Shown here: positions 60,535 to 64,000 of the stretch, in pieces | Position numbering within the stretch: position 1 is the first letter of the stretch | How the letters are laid out: every line of letters starts with the position of its first letter | NCBI GenBank assembly: GCA_028023455.1 | Contig: JAQFVV010006309.1 | Span: 700,511 to 764,510 of the forward strand | Length of the DNA: 64,000 bases | Source of the DNA: Epiperipatus broadwayi | Taxonomy: Eukaryota; Onychophora; Udeonychophora; Euonychophora; Peripatidae | Direction of reading: 5' to 3' | Notes under the pieces: model-generated | What the model was told of the DNA's origin: nothing | Database searches by the model: none | Seen by the model: only the letters and a program-made list of their open reading frames with translations | Made by a program: the position numbers and the translations under genes

Positions 60535-61160
60535 CCTTTTCAGAGTCCAATAACCCCCTTTTTATTTGAAAAGATATAATGAGAATTTTTTTTATATCTG
60601 AACATTTTATTTTTACAATTAAACATGTTTCCTCTATAATATATTGATAATCTTATATTTATTACAGAAGTAAGCTTTCAAATGATAGATATTCTAAAAT
60701 TTAATATTTGAACTGTGTAAAATAGGTAAGTAAAATACTAAATGGAGATTGTAACTATAACAATGGAGATTGGCATTATTGAATGTATTTAATTTATTCA
60801 AAAAATTAGTAGAACAAAATATTAGATATTTGAATTCTAGTTTTTTAATTTAACAGGAATTTAAAGTTAGTTATTATCAGAGAAAGAAAATATAAGTTAA
60901 AAATAAATACTATATTTATTTTTATTAATTTTTTTTTTAAATTTCTTTACTGGTGTTGATAAAAGACCATATTTGTTATTTAACAGAAAATGCATTTGCT
61001 TTGCTATAAAAAAAATTTATGACTTGTCTTCCTAGAAATACATTTTTAAAAATAAATTTAATTATAGACATATATGTTTTTAGTTTTAAATAAATATTTT
61101 ACAAAAATGTTGCATAAATAACTTTTAATATATAAACAAAATACTGAAAATTATAATTTC
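60535..61160 (+). repeat. Dispersed repeat M, copy 2
   Basis: Same order of phrases as 18238-18800 (TTTATTTTTACAATTAAAC at 60609, ATATTGATAATCTT at 60642, ACTGAAAATTATAATTT at 61143). No terminal structure or coding text is evident. Confidence 0.6.
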
Positions 61161-61974
61161 TGTTTTCAAAGATAAAAAAATTAAATTTTTTATCTGAAAT
61201 GAAATACTCCACCAATGAGAAATTGTTATTTTTATTGATATCAAAATGGGAACAGAACTAAAGTATTTTATATGCAAATTAGATACTGACATTTTTTAAA
61301 GGTCTGTATAATGCTGACATCATCAGATTGTTTTTTAATAAATTTTAATAAAAATTATGATAAATAAACCTGTGGCACCAACATAATATTCAAAGCAGCA
61401 AACATAGTGTAGTGTTGCTGCAATAAATATGAAATATTTAAGCAGTTATTTAGAAAATTACATCTTCAATCAAAGGCATAACAAATAAATATGACATTTT
61501 TGGTAGTTAACAGATAATTCATAATCACTATTGTAATTAATTTAACTGTTAAACAGAAATCTTGGGATAAATTATTGAAAAATAAAGAGGTTTCAAAGCC
61601 TTAAATATTTTTAAAGTGACACATTAGAATTGCTAAAAAATATTTACATAACCTATATTTGAAACAAAGAATTAAAAAGATGGATAGTTAATCAGTAAAA
61701 GTAAATTATTGTTTTAAATTTACTATTTCAATTTATGCTATATAAAAAATTACCTACATGAACACATATAGTATTTTGAAGACAGTGTTTTTAATAAAAT
61801 AAATTACTACAGCATACTGATAGTATGGAAGCTGAACTGAGTTCAAATCTACATGACTATACAAGTGAATGAGCTTGCATTGGAAACATTATGGTGTTTT
61901 CATCTTGGGCTTCTAGATTTATAGTTAGCCAAATAGGTAAAAGATGGCTGGTGAAGGGTTGCATTACATCCCAA
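61161..61974. other. AT-rich stretch, nothing recognised
   Basis: No signatures. A minus frame 61857-62132 mostly reads through the family B copy and is not a gene. Confidence 0.4.
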
Positions 61975-62160
61975 GATCTAGGTGCAGTGCTCTCAAATAC
62001 ATGGCTCCTCACTGATGAAAGCCACAAATTAGAAACTAGTATGGGGCTGTTGAATGAGTAGGCACTAGTTAGGGATTTTATGCACAAACCTTCATGAATC
62101 CATTGAATACAAAGAATTGCACTTGGTAGCACTACTGTATGGAGAGTTTGTTACTCTTAT
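61975..62160 (+). mobile_element. Family B single-arm copy with intact hammerhead core
   Basis: Starts GGTGCAGTGCTCTCAAATAC like the 12.6-kb copy and ends GTATGGAGAGTTTGTTACTC. CUGAUGA at 62012-62018, GAAAC at 62032-62036, then UA, GUA and UGGGG. CCUCA just before the core pairs with UGGGG over 5 bases with one U-G. Stem II (AGC, CACAA, AUU) is weak. The only family B copy with both conserved core strings and a pairing inner stem I in single orientation. Confidence 0.7.
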
Positions 62161-62484
62161 GAAAGTATGTTTATATTTATAGATAATAAAGTTAATTTTT
62201 AAATGTTTAAAAAGGTTTGGAACTTCGTTTATAATGCAAAAATAAATTTTATATTTTCGTTATCTATTGATGGTATTCACAATTGCAACATGATTTCTAC
62301 TTTGTTAAATTTATATATATATATATATATTGAATTATTAAGAATGAATAACGTGGTTATGGAAATTGCAGATAAGGAGAATGAAGGGAACATGCAGATA
62401 ATTACTGTATCAAAAATATTTTATATTAAAAATTCATACAGTCTCATAAGAATTATATATTTAGAAAATAAAAAAGTATATCTA

Positions 62485-62578
62485 GTCAAGTGTTGGTGGT
62501 CTAGCGGTTAGCCTAACTGCCTTCCAAGCAGCTGTCCGGGTTCACTTTCCACTCAACGCATTTGACATATGAAAAAAA
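62485..62578 (+). mobile_element. tRNA-derived SINE, family A copy 5
   Basis: Plus strand: GTCAAGTGTTGGTGGTCTAG, CGGTTAGCC, CTTCCAAGCAGCTG, B-box-like GGTTCACTTTCC, then ATTTGACATATG and A-run. Flanks AAAAGTATATCTA and a looser AACTATAATATCTA suggest a duplication. Same subfamily as the 2.9-kb copy, opposite strand. Confidence 0.78.
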
Positions 62579-62937
62579 CTATAATATCTATATGTGCATT
62601 GAAAACATCTTGTAAAGTTTTGCTTTTATACTAAATGAACTGTCAATGAATTTTGTCATCCCCTCCCCCCAAATTTCTTATAGTTTATCTTGTTAATTGT
62701 TTCTTAGTTTTTTAAAAATGCATGGGTGTGGAAGTGGGTACTTTATCTTGATTGTATTTAACATTGGACTATTTCCATCATCTAATATTAAGTATTGAAG
62801 GTATTTAGAAAAATTTAACTTTATTTAAAATTTCAAATTACAGTTAACTGTTTAGTAATAGCACACAGGTTAGCATATGCACAATGTTTAAAGAGGTATT
62901 ATTCTCTTTTCTTCTGGTGTTTCTGGCCTGACCAGTA

Positions 62938-63020
62938 ACAATGCTAGCATGGGAAATGAACATGGGCCTTTAAATTCTTGATAGTAGATAACACTCTAAC
63001 CAACTGAAGCATCCTGCCAA
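62938..63020 (-). other. tRNA-like module in the Penelope-like 3' region
   Basis: The minus strand reads GATGCTTCAGTTGGTTAGAG (A-box region), then TTTAAAGGCCCATGTTCATT and TCCC (B-box region), equivalent to AGCTCAGTTGGTAGAGCG and GTGAGTTCAACTTC in family D. No full cloverleaf is evident. Confidence 0.55.
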
Positions 63021-63149
63021 AGCCAACAATCAGTCAAAATTTCATATACTTAATTATGGGTTTTCTCCTTATTTCTCCACTTTTTCCTAAGAGCTAAGTT
63101 GATTAGTGGTTTTTCATACATTATTTATAGTCCACTAGGTTGACTTATG

Positions 63150-64000
63150 AAGTTATTCACCATTGTCATGTGAGTAGCTTCTTTGATTTTTCTTCTTTGT
63201 ATCTTTTCCTCTCCAATATTTTTTATCCCAATTGAACATATAATTATTGGTACACCCTTGGTCTGCTACCTTAAACACATCTGTTTTCTCTCTTTAATTC
63301 TCAGTTTCTGCTCTTGCAATTACTTTTCAATGAGACAATTGATTTCGCCAATATACATTTCCCCTCATTTATATGGTATTAGTTGCAGTTTTTGTTTTTC
63401 AGCATTTCAAGCATAGGCTTTGTAGATGTTAGAATTCCCTGTAGTGTGGTATGGCTCTGGAAAACTATTAATTTGCAGATTTTCCTTAATTTCTCTTCTA
63501 TTTTTGGTATTTATGGATACATTATAGTACCAATAAATGTTTTTCTTTTTTTCTTTTGATAGTTCTTTTTTTTGTCTATTTAAGATTTGCTTAATAAAAG
63601 CTGATGGATAACAATTTTTCATATGCTTTATTCTATATAGATCTTTTTTTAAAATTACTAGTATCTGAACAAACTTTGCTCTGTTTCACAGTGATAGTAT
63701 AATTCCATGTTTTGTGTTTCTGGTGTGATTGGATGAATATGGTAAGTATTTTCCTGTATTTGTGCGTTTTCTATAAACTGTAGTTTTGATTTTGCCATGA
63801 GCGAGTTTTGCCATAAGAACATTAAAGAAAGCCAAATTTTGTTCTTGTTTTGACTCAACTGTAAATTTAATTTGAATGAGATATGTTATGTGTTTGCAGA
63901 AAGTTTGTAGTAGTTCTCCACCATGTGACCATACAACAAACGTATCATCAATGTAGCAAAGCCAAAATTTAGATGAATATGGACTAGTCTTTATGACTGT
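63150..64000 (-). pseudogene. Penelope-like reverse transcriptase and GIY-YIG endonuclease, C-terminal remnant
   Basis: On the minus strand from the edge: LCYIDDTFVVWSHGGELLQT with catalytic YIDD at about 63956-63945, IKFTVESKQEQNLAFFNVLM, then KTTVYRKRTNTGKYLPYSSN. These are the standard post-catalytic blocks of Penelope-like reverse transcriptases (V.RKPTHT.RYL.. SNH). Further on GEMYIGEINCLIEK (YIG near 63355-63347) and RRKIKEATHM match the GIY-YIG endonuclease domain that nicks DNA for these elements. The GIY half and several residues are lost and stops interrupt all frames. The domain order is diagnostic of endonuclease-bearing Penelope-like elements. Confidence 0.85.

Larger units (their letters stand above)
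62762..64000 (-). mobile_element. Penelope-like retroelement, 3' part (continues past window)
   Basis: The minus strand enters at 64000 in reverse transcriptase text, passes a GIY-YIG endonuclease remnant, then a tRNA-like block (about 63020-62938), a degraded hammerhead-like block (CAGAAGA at 62916-62910, loop, UAAAC) and a tail ending GATGGAAATAGTCC near 62766. The last three parts match the family D palindrome at 56 kb in order and spacing. The coding part has stops and shifts, so this copy is dead. The 5' part lies beyond the right edge. Confidence 0.85.

Noticed and set aside
62203-62511. 102-codon plus-strand open frame
   Set aside because: Its end reads into SINE copy 5, it crosses a TA run, and no motif is visible; treated as a chance frame.

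Overview
This is a very AT-rich window (about three quarters A+T by eye) with no intact host gene that I can recognise. It looks like intergenic or intronic DNA from an invertebrate metazoan. The evidence is the relic set: an APE-type non-LTR retrotransposon, mariner, hAT and Penelope-like elements, tRNA-derived SINEs and long (TTA)n tracts. I cannot name the species. Nothing looks prokaryotic: there are no operons, ribosome binding sites or long ORFs. All open frames are short, and those with a recognisable signature belong to decayed transposons.

Layout. 0-3 kb: inverted repeats, a degenerate minisatellite and SINE copy 1. 3-7.4 kb: a decayed LINE on the minus strand (zinc-knuckle ORF1, endonuclease, reverse transcriptase), carrying SINE copy 2 at its 5' side. 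7.9-10.1 kb: two mariner transposase relics. 10.9-13.6 kb: foldback family B, palindromic family G, and the best-preserved family J hammerhead. 16.4-19.4 kb: a tandem dimer and an inverted dimer of family J. 21.7-35.8 kb: scattered palindromes, SINE copy 3, tRNA-like pieces and a LINE scrap. 38.4-43.5 kb: a LINE 3' end, a large inverted-repeat element and a nearly complete hAT element with an 8-bp target duplication. 44-52 kb: mostly unannotatable AT-rich DNA. 52.3-59.4 kb: a (TTA)n array, families B, E, SINE copy 4, the D palindrome, and a family C array of about 380-bp monomers. 60.5-64 kb: a dispersed repeat, family B, SINE copy 5 and the 3' part of a Penelope-like element running off the right edge.

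Main result. Several small repeat families (B, C, J; more weakly D, E, F, I) carry the layout CUGANGA, hairpin, GAAA, short helix III, NUH, closed by a two-part stem I. That is a type I hammerhead ribozyme. Family C has monomers of about 380 bp in head-to-tail array; family J has a dimer with period 326 bp flanked by an 11-bp target duplication; family B copies have 12-14-bp target duplications. The Penelope-like element at 62.8-64 kb shares its 3' tail, a tRNA-like module and a degenerate hammerhead-like block with the D palindrome at 56 kb. Hammerheads in Penelope-like elements and in small metazoan retrozymes are established in the literature. The inference here is that this locus hosts several related retrozyme-like families, many inserted as inverted dimers and some linked to tRNA-like modules, with a Penelope-like element as the candidate source of enzymes. 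Single copies mostly carry disabling mutations, so the claim rests on the comparison between copies.
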